Origin: Lethocerus indicus
Taxonomy: Eukaryota > Arthropoda > Insecta > Hemiptera > Belostomatidae
DNA: 64,000 nt
Direction of reading: 5' to 3'
NCBI GenBank assembly: GCA_019843655.1
Contig: JACDQD010000006.1
Location: 7,804,034 to 7,868,033 of the forward strand
The position numbers and the translations under genes were made by a program. A model generated the notes under the pieces. It was not told the origin of the DNA and did not search any database. It saw only the letters and a program-made list of their open reading frames with translations. Shown piece after piece: positions 41,680-54,779 of the stretch (positions are counted from its first letter, which is position 1; each line of letters opens with the position of its first letter).

Positions 41680-44600
41680 CTGTAACATAGATTGATCGGA
41701 TTAAAAACAAAAGTAGACTTGGCTATATTCGTCCGACTGACGATAAATGGCTTCCAATTTTAAATTAAAGCGAATTTTATGAAAATACAGACCATCACTA
41801 TTCTACAAAACGTCTTCTACAAAACGATGAAATGGTCTGAAGAGGTATTAGGAGTGTACGTGCTGATAGTTACATACTGTAACACGGCGCTAGTTTCCAC
41901 TAGACCAGAAATGCACACATTTGGAAGGGAATTTTCCCTGTTATGCTTACGGGAATATTTCTTAAATTATGCTTGTTCAGTATAAATAATATGATCCAAC
42001 TGCCTCTTACACTGAAATATACCGTGTTAATAATGTTAACTACCTATTAATTTAAATTAGTAGTGTTCATACACGTCAAATGAATAAGAAGACAAGAGTG
42101 TACTTTAAGATTGGAAGAATGGGTACAAATGGCAAGAGGCTTGTAGAGCATATTTTATTTCAAACGTAGAATATTTCCACAGAGTATAAGCTAACATGTA
42201 GGAAAAAGGCAGCGTAGTTAAATTACATTATATATTAGGAACAAACAATCGAAATTAAATTATTAATAAAAGTAAAAATTTATAAACTCATGGTAGTGCC
42301 GCGAAATACGGAAAGCTGTAAATGGGCGCGTCTGCAAGTTATCGATTCTCTCCCCTCGATTCTGTTGGTGATCGTCACCATGGCAACACTGTAGCCACCC
42401 TCCCCTTACCTTGCCGTTTCCATAGCGACCGACCGGAAGGTTTTCCTATGTATATGTATGCAACACAGCAACATCAATTGCAGTGATAGGAAGCAGAGAA
42501 GGAACAGAAAATCGGGGGAATAATGTGAAAATGAATGTGATAAATATTGGCAGATTCAATACTAATTAAAACTAATATAAATGGGCAACAGTCTAGTAGT
42601 TTTCACTTTTGTTTCCAATACAGTAAATTTCCCATTTTGTTTCCATCTTTAGACCGATTTCCAACTGTTAAATATAAAAGTATAACATCAATTATTTATT
42701 TCGTAACAGTAGTCGAACGTCATGTTCCTCTCTTCTGTACTCAAAACGAAGATCATTTCTAAATAATACAGACAGGTAAGTGTGATTTGCTCAAGTAATC
42801 GTTGGCTTCTTTTGGGCAAATTATCATACACAGGTCATAATCATAGGAAGGAAGTAAACGGACCATTGCGAGTAATGGGAGAATGTTCCAACGGTTCGGT
42901 GAATTTCATGAATCGAAATGATTCGGGACGAATTTTTTAATCTGTATAGATCTTTGACCTCATGAAATAACACATTCACGGATGCAAAATTTCCGGTAAG
43001 TTGAAAACAAACGTATTTCCGTTAACTAACGTTTTACTTCGTATATTAACGTATATTACTTCGAAAACAGACAGACACGATGGTAATGAATGTTCTTCAA
43101 AGGCACAGTCATCTTGTGCTACTCAGTTTTATATTTGTAAAAAATATTGGACGAATGGAATATTATCTTAAGAAGGCCGGGAAAGGTCCTGAAAATAATA
43201 TTATAATCGAACCGACAGAGTGAGGTGGGAGTTGGCCCGCCATGCGACTTTTAAAACCTGTTTTTAATAGATGAGATAAACATATTTTGCGAAGAGATTC
43301 GAAGTAGGGCCAACATCCTTCATTCCATCCAAGGTTCATAATCAAGGCTGAAAGTCCCAATTTCTTAAATCTGCCTTACGATAGCAAATATAAAAAAAAT
43401 AACACGGAGCTTAACAAAATAAACATGGGATGAATATACAACCTGAATGTGTTCTTGGCATAAATTAAATATCTTTGTTTTCACCCGGTGGACTGCCTTG
43501 TCTTGGGGCAGTAAAGTGCATGGATACGATACCGATACTAGGGGGACGATACGAAATAGGATGGTAGTAAAAGTTATATTTAGCAATATTATTTTTAACA
43601 ACAGTTGGCATAATAATTACGAAAGAAGAGACCATGCTATGGCCACATTGCTTACATTTTCTGTTCCAAAAGTTTGAAGCTAAAGGTTCATTATACATTC
43701 TCCAGTTCAAGTAATATCCACATTTAATTGATTCCATAGGGCTTCCCTGATGTTCCCACTTCTATGAGCAATCATACAACCGATTTCCGCAATAACAAAT
43801 CATATAAGCCATATTAAATATTTTACAGTGCTAATAGCAGCCATTCTGTGTCAAAATTATATATTCATGGCCGGTATTCAAGTTCTGGCGAGTTCATAAA
43901 TAGTTTCCAAGGAAAGCGAATTCGATATTTCTTAATCGAACTTATTCTGTTAGGCCGTCGTGGACTCCGACGTATCGACAAAGCGTCAACGTACACAGAG
44001 AATATTTTCAGAAGTAGAGTAGTTCAGTGACCCAAGCAAGGAGCAGTAGTGGGGGAGACGACTCCAATAAAAATTGGAACTGGATCCACTGTAAGCAAAT
44101 TTTTTCCTAAATATTTGCAATTATTTTCGTGAAAGATACAGTTGATACAACTGAAGGATGTAATCAGTAACGCGGGCTGACTGAAAAAAAATGTTGGATG
44201 GTGTCAATCGCTACGAGTAGCAAGAAATAGCTATCCATCAGGGTAATAAATATCTTTCTTATGAAATACTACTTAAGGTAAAACTGGCCTTCCTTTTATA
44301 ACTTGGAAAAATGCTATGCTTCAAAAAAGAAAATATGTTTGCATGTTTATATTTATAACGATCGTTGAAAGGAATATATCAGGCTTCTACCAGTTGGCGA
44401 GTACATCGAAAACTTGGAAAAAGACAAGCATATAATAACATATAATTGTTGTTTATTACTGGAAAAATGTTTAAATTATACAAAGAAAATTCATTATAAC
44501 ATGTAATAAACATGTTAGTTAATTTTTCTCTTTTCAATTTAACGCCTTTAGAACTTTCACAGTCCTTATAATTTTTGTTGAATTAAAATGAATTTGAAAC

Positions 44601-45202
44601 GAACATAATATATGGCGACAATTTTGGATCCACAATAATAATTTCGGCTCCTTTTATCTAAATAAATAACATGAAAAATGAAAATACGTTAATTTATAAT
44701 ATAGTTATTATACTTTCAGTATAACATAAATTATAATAAAAATTAAATAAGTTATAATATCAGTGAAAACTTCATTTATAACTTCACATTTATTTGAATC
44801 GATAATTTATACATGAAAAGGTAAAGTTTAATGAAGTTATGTTCTACAATCAATAAACACAAACGTTGTAAACCAGATCGAGGTTCGTATCAAAGGTCGT
44901 TTGCTCGTTATTTGGCAAAGCAGGAATTTGAAGGAACGTTACCGTTGTTCGTAGTTTACCTTGAATATGTGGGCGGAAAAAGGTCCCTACACCCATGTGC
45001 TTCCCCTCAACAATAATAGCATCGGAAGGGAGGTCAAACCCGGGGGCCTCTGAGCCTCTGAAAAACTATCCTACTTAAATGGACCAGCAGAACACCTGGC
45101 CTCAGCCCTCATCACCCACAGAAAAAGAAGGCCCCCTATAAAAACCGTCCCATTATCCACACTGAACCCAATTTCATTTTGAAAACGGAATACTGACACA
45201 AA

Positions 45203-45337
45203 CTAAAACTCCACCGGTACTCGTTTGATAACGAAATCTAACAGAGTTTCCTTGATCTCCTCAACATCGATATCCCGACCTGGGTGATTCATTATCTGCA
45301 AATGTATCCGAAGCTTTGGGACAAAGCAAAATTGTTT
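45203..45337 (-). other. Short coding-like frame ending in a stop
   Basis: A minus-strand frame of about 44 codons with coding-like composition: PKLRIHLQIMNHPGRDID, then VEEIKETLLDFVIKRVPVEF and TAG. An internal acceptor-like ttgcag precedes ATAATG at 45295. It is not a Dscam1 piece, and no partner exon or homologue was recognised. It may be a chance frame, a nested gene's last exon or a repeat remnant. Confidence 0.15.
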
Positions 45338-48300
45338 TTAATAGTTTTTCCAACGTCTTGTCTAGTCGAAAACGGAGTCTGCTCTTGGCTACTTACCGGC
45401 TAAAAAAAGAAACGTGAACTCCGATTGTCCTTCACAGAGTTTGATCGGGATTTTAAGTAACTTCCATAAAAATGTTAATATTAAAACATATTTCCTAAAA
45501 AATATAATGTTAACAAAAGCGATATTTACATATTTACCTTTTCACAAATAATACAAGGTGTCCACAGGGAGGAAACAAGAAAGGAGGAGGGCGACAATTA
45601 AAGGTCGAGAAACCCTTTCTAATAATATATATAAAATACGGCTTTAAAATCCGGTCGAAATAAAATTGAATCACCGAGAATGACAGGGAGTGTAGTTATA
45701 TAAATGGGTAGAGTGAGCTGAGATTTGGTGAGTGGTCGGGAGGACAGATGTTGGGACCGGCCTAGGTAAAAGGCCGGGGGTATTTTCTAACGGGCAGGTG
45801 TTTTTAAGAATCCAGCTGCCAGGTGCTACCCGGCCCATGTCCGCTTTCCACGACGCCACAATCGAGTGGTGCCCAAAACCTGTACACAGAAATGCCTCGA
45901 GCATTAAGGATACCGACCTTTCCCACAGAGAGCGCTCCCGGTTTTGGTGAGACCGCCTTGAAGGACGCCCCTTCGCCGACGTCTAATTGTTGCCACTGAA
46001 CCGGTGGAGTCTATATCAAAGGAACTGACTGAAATATATAACCGGCAATACGTTCCTTGACTGACACAAGCTTTCAGATAAGTGACGGATTCCATACACG
46101 TCTTTATATCGCATAATAATACAACTTTTGTTAATAATTAAATAAAGTCACCAACGGAAATGTTTTATCAAGCAGTATTCTTCCTATGAAATTCCGCTTG
46201 ACGCAAACTCTTCTTCATTTCATAGATTAACCTAGCTATTGATTCAGCACTGAAAACAAAAAGTTTTATATTCTTAAATTAAATCGGAGCTCATAGTCGT
46301 TGAAAATGAACGGAGTCATTCATCGAACGACAAAAACGGAATAAATTCAAGGCCGAACGAGAGATAAATATTTGACGACTCTGACAGTTCTTATCTTTCG
46401 AATAATGGCAGGCGAAGTCTTCAGACGGTAGATGAGGACTTTTAATCGTGCAAACGTACGAAGGGGGTCACACGCCCAAAAATAATTGTCATTAGCCATC
46501 GATAAAAACACGAATAATCGGGTACTTTTCTCAAAAAAAATGATTCATTACAAAATGCCAGCATGTATTTCAGATTTCATACCGACTGAATTTTTTTATT
46601 ATATATACTAAAATAAATACGTTTACTTATAAATGGTGCAAGATCGTATTATAAGCGTAGGGACGGCCCAGACCGGTCGCTATAATCAAATTGGTAAGTT
46701 CAGTTATCAACAAGCCAATATTTATAGACTATTAGTTAGTTATATTGGTAATAGCTACTGTTAATTACATAGTAATAACTACTACAGACTAATGATAATA
46801 TAATTAATTATAAATTATTATTACATGAAGAGGTAATTGAGAAATAAATATTGATTCCAGTAGTGGGAATGCTGGATATATATTTTTAAAGATTTTAAGG
46901 AGGAACACGCCCCATCTCCAAGTAGCAATGACTAATTATGACTGCAGTTCACGCCATTTCAGCCAATTTATGCTCGTTTAACGGAAATCAACTGAAACCG
47001 ACTTGTTCGAATAGAAGCCTACGAAGAATAAGGAATGACCTATCCCCGCATGAGCGACGTAGGCGTTCAGGAGACCGTTACCACGTGGGAGAATGATCTT
47101 CAAACGAATATAACAATTCGACATACCTCACCCACTGTTCTAGCGCAATGGCAGTTCTTTAAAATGCCATCAGACTAGCGTTTGAGAGAAGTCGATTATT
47201 TCATTAAAGCCGTTCTAACACCCTAAGACCCACGAGTCTGAAATAGAATGTCAAAGTGGAAAACTATACGACATAAAAACACAGGCATTGAAAATACACT
47301 GTAAACAAGAGGTTTTTAATAATTTTATAGGGGATTGAACCCTGTGGCAACAGCGTTCCTCGAAGTTGTCTGCCAGACGCGGCGACCACAAAACTATAAA
47401 TGGTAATCTACAAAAGGTGCGTTCCCGTTACCGCATTTTCGAAAAAAAAATCTTTTTTTGGAGGTACTAACTTTCCCTTCGTACACGGGCCACTTAGGCG
47501 GCAGACAACCAGTAAACAAAAAGGATACAGAAAGCGAGCCGGGAGGACAAGATAAAAGGAAATGGCCCTCGGAGTTCAAAACGGGAAGGACGGACTGGTT
47601 TGGAAACAAGTTCCGGTAGGATCGGCACCCATCGTCCGAATGTAAGCACTCAGCGATCGCTTTTCCTCCCCGTAAAAGGAATAGTAAAAAACGACAACCG
47701 GGAAGCGAGGCTGTTTCAACAGATGGCGCTCTGAATCCCTGTGAATCATCCAGTAAGCTCAACGCCTTGTTTATACCAGCGAGATTGTGTCAGACATTTT
47801 TACAATCGGAGCGCACGATTCTCCTAGTGACCATCGAGATAATATGATTCGCAAATAAAATAACAGTTTGGAATCCTAATAAAAAATGCTTATTTTAAAT
47901 ACAGCAAGGATAAATACCAATGAGTCTAACATTGCGAAAACATAAATATTTTCTAATATAACGCCTGTCGTAAAAACATTTTTTATTATGGTCATTATAA
48001 AATTCGTACAAACTCAAGCGATAAAGAAATGAGAATTGTAAACGACGTTGAGAAAGGTGAACAATATACACTGTCCGCCCCTCGTACGTTTATTTCGTTT
48101 CGACGGAATTCAAATCATCAACTACGAGACCTCCGTCGAGCGGCACGTCCGACATACCGATGCGGCCTGGGTTTCCGGTCCGTGAGACGAAAATAGTTGC
48201 GCCTCAGTCCAATAAACAAAGAAAAAAATTAGCCGAATCACGGCGCAAAAACGCGACCTTTTTTGCATCCTCTTTGTTTTTCTTCACCTTGGGAATGCCA

Positions 48301-49742
48301 GTCGTAATATTTTTTTCGCGAAGAGTAAGTCTTGGAGGTTCGATTGGGTTACCTTGCCCTTCTCACACAGCCATATTACTCAGAATGATTTGATCAAGTG
48401 GAATGTCAATCTCCGCTACCATAGACAGAATAAAACATTCAGGAAAAAAGGAAACGAAAAAAATAATGTCAGGCCAGTTGATAATGAAAGCGCTTCAAGG
48501 TTTCCGGGAGTAAAATGAAGGCAACAAAACACTGTTAACCCAACACAAATATTTGTTCTGATCCCCTACACCAGTATAGGGTAGTTAAAAAAAATCGTAA
48601 TGTAAATGAATTCGAGTTTGAGAGACCGCGAAAATATTGATATTAATAAATAAGTGGGCCAAAGGACGTGGATGACGGCCTCGCAAAGTTTTGCGAACGA
48701 ATGGGAAAATAGCAAAGAACCAGATAACATATGAGGTATTTGTGAAAAATGAAACTACGATATGGAACACAATTCCATCTCGGAGGATCTCTCCATGTGG
48801 TTGGCAGAGCTGAAAATAGCAGTTCGCCCAGGCGACACTCCATACCTATTTTTGGACTTCTCTCACGCAACCAAGTTTTCTGTCATGTTATTGTATTTAT
48901 GAAAATATAAAGCTAAATTGAATTAGATATATGTTTTGTAAGTTCACAAAATAATTTTCCCAATTAATACCGAATCATTCATATGTCAGAAAGGTTTATA
49001 CCAGTGAAATTTACTTATACAAGATATATTTTCATTGAACAAATGCAATATGGACGAAACAGATATAACCTGAATTCAATAGCCGATCGTGACACAGCAT
49101 TGTAATATTGGGAATGATTTAAGACGACTATAGAAAGGAACAGAACTAGCTGGTAGCCGTACTATCATCTCTTCGCGGAAACGGTGATAGCGGTAATCAC
49201 GAAACGTTGAATTAAAAAAGAAAAACATGTAAACCAGTATAAAACATCCATTCCCATAACCTAGGTATGAACTAAGCTACATTTGTTGAATAGCAAATGA
49301 ACTTAAAGACTCCTTTAAGTTAATCCTTCAATATATTAATTCGAGACAATATGACACTCGGCACCACTAGGCCTCTGTGGGCGATATATCATTTAGTAAA
49401 ATGATACATTATGTACATTTTATTAATTAACCGGTCGATCAGTATATTGTATGCGGCAGTCCCGGATGATGGAATGGAAACATGTATAATTATAATCGCA
49501 ATTATCCACTGTTTTGTTTAACTTATATTAACATATCGGTAACCATGCTGCAAGTGTATATCGCGGGGATGGTATAAGAATTAGACGTAGGATGAAAATG
49601 CCCTGCAACACTTAAGTTGGAAAAAGTAAATTCGATGGGATCGGTCAGTACTGGATTGCATCACCAGTGACGCTAATCCAAAAATAGAACGAACGGCATA
49701 TTTTTTCTCTGTAAGGACCACAATGACAATAGAATTGATTAG

Positions 49743-49802
49743 AATTGATACACAACCAGTCCTACTCTGAAATTCCAGAGTAGGACTCGTTGAATCGCAA
49801 TT
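49743..49802. other. 60-nt hairpin, pre-miRNA-like
   Basis: Perfect 12-bp arms AGTCCTACTCTG (49758-49769) and CAGAGTAGGACT (49776-49787) around a 6-nt loop, extended outward by AAC/GTT, AT/AT and AATTG/CAATT with small bulges. The size is near that of a pre-miRNA, but no known miRNA was recognised and the loop is short. Confidence 0.5.
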
Positions 49803-52439
49803 GTGAACCATGTATTGCAACTTTAGATATAGGTAATCTTCAATAAAGCCGATTACACAGGACCAAAAATTAACAAAACTCATATGGAACGTATACTCAA
49901 CTTGAACCTGTAGAAATTATTTTATGTGAACAAGAAAGAATTATTACATTGTGAAACTTGAAACCGATCCCACCTACTTATATTTTACAGTTACTTATAT
50001 AAGAATCCGCAAAGCAATACAGACCCAGACCTAAGAAAGAGAGCAGTCAGAAAGCCAGTATTTAAACAGATAGTAATCAATTTACTCACGGATTTGAGAT
50101 GGTTATAAATTCATTTGATAGAACGGACCACTGTAAGGCTTTCTACCTCCACTAATAACAGCTAAGTAAACTGGGTCTCAGAGACGATTTCATTAAGAAA
50201 TGAAACTGCGATCTTGTAATTCCATTCAGGGCACACTTCTATAGGTCAGAAAAAATCGGAGGCTTAAAATAACTAACAAATCGAACGATCCGTAGGATAC
50301 TCCAGTTGGAGCTGATTATAGCTCCAGAAAATTGATTCTATCTTGCCATTCACTGTTCGCAGTACAAAGCCAATAAAATTAGCGACATAAAAATTCTATG
50401 TCCACGAAATTAAACTACGTATATTAGAACTGAGACATTCTTTTTCAGAATTAACAAGTTTTTCGATTTTAAGTGGGAAATTGTAACATATCTCCTTCCT
50501 TTTTTGAATAATATTCCGTGTCCTTTATCTGAACATCAGCGATGTTGTCTGTGTCGGTCGACGAATCACGTTGTTTCAGTTTCACCTAATTCAGGTCTCA
50601 ACAAAATATCGAATGTCGTCACTGTTCGTACCATTGTTCCGCAGCAAATTCAGGTTTTGCGGGTATCAACAATTAATAAGCTGCCTAAGACAAGGCCGAA
50701 CTGAAGCGCGTCTCGCGTTCTCGTCAGAACCAGTTATAATAAATACCAAGGCCAGTCACAAGAGTTATGGCGGCTTCTATAACTAGACGTTATCATCCGG
50801 AGTGGCCTAATGGGAATTAATTAATCGGTATTCCGCACTTAACGGTCTAGTAAACACGAGCATCAACGAATGCAAATCCTCTTTTCGTAACAGTTTTGAC
50901 GGGTTTGTAGAAAATGTATTAGTTTTTGTACAAATACGTCGACAGGGAGTCACATCACAAGCGGAAAATCGGTTAAAAGCTATGGCTTAAGCGAAAGCCC
51001 TTGCCCCACTCAGCTGACAAGGCTACTTTCACTTTCAAGCAACGCTTTGAAAAAGTTCTCAAAGTACAGAAACAAACATCTCACATATATTCCTCTATGT
51101 GCAGATAGTCGGCAATCATGGACCTTTATAAGATTATAGATTAAGCTATCGAAATGTTGTTTCAGAATTTTAGGTAATAACATTTCCATTTCCATTAGAA
51201 TATAAGTGAACAGTGTTTATTCGAAAATACTGGAAGAGTAACACTACTAAATTCAGCATTCCTCTCAAATTTAACATACAATTTAATACATTACAATGTG
51301 TAATATATATCTAGACATAATCCTTCGTTCTAACTGGGTATGGAACGCCTAACACAAAGTGTTGGTGCCAATAAAAGGAAAGTAGTATTAACGACTTAAC
51401 ATTCGCAACAACTAATTATTCTAATTTCATTATTCTTATCACGTACATTATTTTATCGAATTGGTAATTATAAAAAAAGTTTGAAGATAACACAGTAATC
51501 TAATATATAAAAACATTCCCACTCACTTTCTTCTTTTCTAGACAAAATGTACTATTCATGAAAGCCAACGGCGGAAGGGCGAGACAAGCGTAGAAATCGC
51601 TACGAACATCTCCGGAGTCTAATTGTGTTCTGAGTCCCTTTTCATCCTTTAGCTTCCGGCCGTCTCTAAGGAATCAATGGCATATTTCCTGTTTTGAAGA
51701 CAATGGAATATATCCTTCGAGGAACAACAGAGACCCTACAGAGAAACTTCTTCGAAACCCGTACCCTTCCAAAATTTCAAAATGGGAAAACATTAACTGA
51801 AATTGAAACTCGATTAATCGATTTCCCTGTAAAATATATTAAGCCTTCCTGAAACAGTGATAAATATACGTATTCAGACATTCCGTACAATATATTACTG
51901 ACACTTGCTTTCGGAATCGTTACCTATTTTTGCCATGTAAGGCTAATAAATAAACAATATTATACGCGCCATCGCGATGCTCTGTATTTATCGACTTGAT
52001 TTTTTCTTTAACCGCTGGTACTCAACATGCAAAGAAAAGGGTTGGAATATATTTTAAACGGGATAAATGTGGTTGCGGATTTTATACAACTACCAACCGA
52101 CGTGTATCATTAAAATGACAAGACGTACTTTTAGTAAGGATTTTCGTCTTAACGCGAGGTTTACTGCGAATGACTCATTGCTTCGTGAAGCGAAACCGGG
52201 GGGATTTGTAACATACCAAAGGGGTGACGAAGGGGTCTTATTCTCCATTAATATTCGGACAGAGTGACCTCCCGAATAAAAGCAAGTCTTTTTACGCCCG
52301 ACCTCCTCTCCGAGGACGCAGAGGCGTCTAGGAAAGTGTGTCGATGGGGGACGGGGGGCATCGAGATCCACGCGAAGGAGTGTCGAGTGAAATTGAACTC
52401 AATTGAATAAATTTAATGGCCGAAGCGGAAGCGGCGCGA

Positions 52440-52560
52440 GCGAGAGAACAACAATGAGAAGATGGTCAACTCAGACTCTGACCAGAATACATATGGGCTA
52501 AACTTCCCGCCCGACCGACCGAGAGGCGAGCCTTCAATTAATTCCCGACACACCGAGCCC
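52440..52560. repeat. Diverged repeat, copy 1
   Basis: It aligns with 53346-53460 through gcga...gaacaacaatgag, ccagaata, the tt(c)cc(c)gcc segment and caattaatt..gacac. Both copies are in the same orientation, about 0.9 kb apart. Confidence 0.6.
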
Positions 52561-53345
52561 TTCTCTCGAGAGATCAACGCCACATCTGGCAAGAAGGCCC
52601 CACCGGCCAATTTATAAAAAGACTAACGCCACTTTCAATCCTTTCACTCTTGGATTATACTACACTGTTCTAGTTCCGATTGCTTCCAATATAACAACGA
52701 CGCCTGGAATCCGTCCAAAAATTTAGATGGGATAGGATATAAAGAAAAAAAAAATTTCAAGCAAAGTAAATTCATCTAGGCATATTGGATACAAAAGTAT
52801 AATTTGGGTGGCATTCAAACGACGGTGATATCAGAAATTACTTCAGTATTCACCGCATTACGGTGGCGGATTTTAATACGAAAACGACTGCAACTAATAA
52901 CATTGTTGATTCCCTCAGGCATTCCTCATACACGATATATTTATTCGTAATGAAGAGATTCATATATCCAAATCAGTGACGATATGAATCAGTATGATAT
53001 TGAATTCATATAACCTTAACTGTTATGTTATGGTTTCAATGACAGTATTTTTGTTACGTTCGCAAAGTAGGGATCAGCTGTGATATGACTGAACATTGAA
53101 AATTATGCGACTACAGTTGATTAAGTAGCTTCAACACTGGACAGAAATTAGCAAACAATTTACAGCATTAAACTTAAATTTACAGTAATTTAAGTAGTAC
53201 ACCGCTGTTGAGTGCGGAAACAGACGTGTCTCTCATATCGTTTACATATATTCACAAAAAAACAACTGCGGTATATCCGTAGATAGTTCGTGAAACCGAA
53301 GAAGAATAAAAATAACCAGAGAAAAAAAAATTTTGTCCTGTAAAA

Positions 53346-53460
53346 GCGAAGGGGAACAACAATGAGCAGACGGCGAAGAGTGTCCAGAATAAATAGAGGG
53401 TAAGCTTTCCAGCCAAGGCCCCGCAATTAATTCGTGACACTCGCTACCTCTGGCCCCGGA
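53346..53460. repeat. Diverged repeat, copy 2
   Basis: Partner of the copy at 52440-52560. It has a deletion of roughly 14 bases in the middle. The family is unknown. Confidence 0.6.
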
Positions 53461-54766
53461 CAAGGACAAAACATGAACGCAGAGAAATTTTGTTCTGAAG
53501 TTGAAGTCGAAAAGAAAACAGTAAGTACTCTAATATTTAAAATGCACAAAACCGTAAAGATCCAACTTTGTCTCACTTATCCGCAATTATCACAAAATAA
53601 TTTTTCTACCGAATATTATGAAGCTAAATTAGCAAAATAACATCACTCTGACATTAACGCTATACGGATGTAAACCACAAATGTCCATTCCCATTCAACG
53701 CCTAAGCATATATGTACCAATCACTGATAAATTACGTAACAGTAATTGCATTCTTGTTCCTTTATTATATTATTTTTGTTGAATATGTAAAAATATTTTT
53801 TATAATAATAATTTGAGGGTGAAGTAAAAAAATTAATTACTCAAGGATGAAATGTTGCAATAAAGGATTAGGGATGTCAATCAGATTAGGAAGAAATATT
53901 CCCGACTTAATTAATGGCACAATTAGTGGACTGGGCACCCTTGACCTAAACACACTCCAAACATGTCCGAATAGTAAATGGTTTTATAGGCATAAATTTT
54001 AATCCCACTTTAGAATTTCGTCCAGAGAAATATAATTACGCGTTTCAAAACTCTCAACTGAGTTCGACTTTAAAATGTCGGGGCCATTACTTTTGTAAGA
54101 CAGCAAGAGTATGAATACTTAGTTGTTAACGATCTCTTAACGAATGAATAGTTTTATCTTTGTTCTCTGTCTTTTATATCTTGAATAGTTTTATTCTTTT
54201 CCAGTACAAATTCCAAAACATAAACTTTTACTGTAAACCGATAGCAAATTGCAAACAGCTACAGAATTACGAGACGAGCTCAACGTTAAACACGTTGTTA
54301 ACAACTTTTTACATTAACCAACTCCACTCCCTGACGTGTGTTTTGATAAGGTTGAAAACGTCAACTGTTATCCGTAATCCCTACTCAAACGTGCATGTGT
54401 CACCTAGATTAATGGAACAACGCTGAAATGATTCTATCCATAATTCTATTTTTTTATCTGTATTATTTTCTACATTAATTTTAATTTAGAGGCAATTTTA
54501 AGTTCGGTATACTGTAACACCAAATTCTGTAGATGCGTCTAATCAAAGTGGAGAAATTATGTGTAATAAGTTAAATGGTTGTGAAATGATTATTATGCAG
54601 GAGAAGAATGGCGGGAAATGTTCTTGACATGAATTATCCCGAACATTATCGTGGTTCCTAACCAACGGGCCGTTTTGTCCATGGATTGGGTTCCGGTCAG
54701 ATTTTAATGAGTTCAGGATGACTACACCAGAAGAAAATAACAAGTGGCGTGAAAAAAAAACATGAA

Positions 54767-54779
54767 GGGGGGGGGGGGG
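54767..54779. repeat. Poly-G run (13 G)
   Basis: Thirteen consecutive G after a nine-A run, followed by a GC-rich patch. It is prone to assembly and length error. Confidence 0.95.

Noticed and set aside
45365..45410. Three-base micro-exon-like site (tttttttag|CCG|gtaagt on the minus strand)
   Set aside because: Good splice-like signals, but a 3-nt exon cannot be supported without transcripts.
47394..47762. 122-codon minus-strand frame in the upstream region
   Set aside because: It lies in a GC-rich patch, has no recognisable domain and a low-complexity KKRFFF stretch, and has no supporting splice sites. It is probably a chance frame.
52090..53469. Overlapping open frames on both strands around 52.1-53.5 kb
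   Set aside because: They coincide with the diverged repeat pair, and the frames are not conserved between the two copies.
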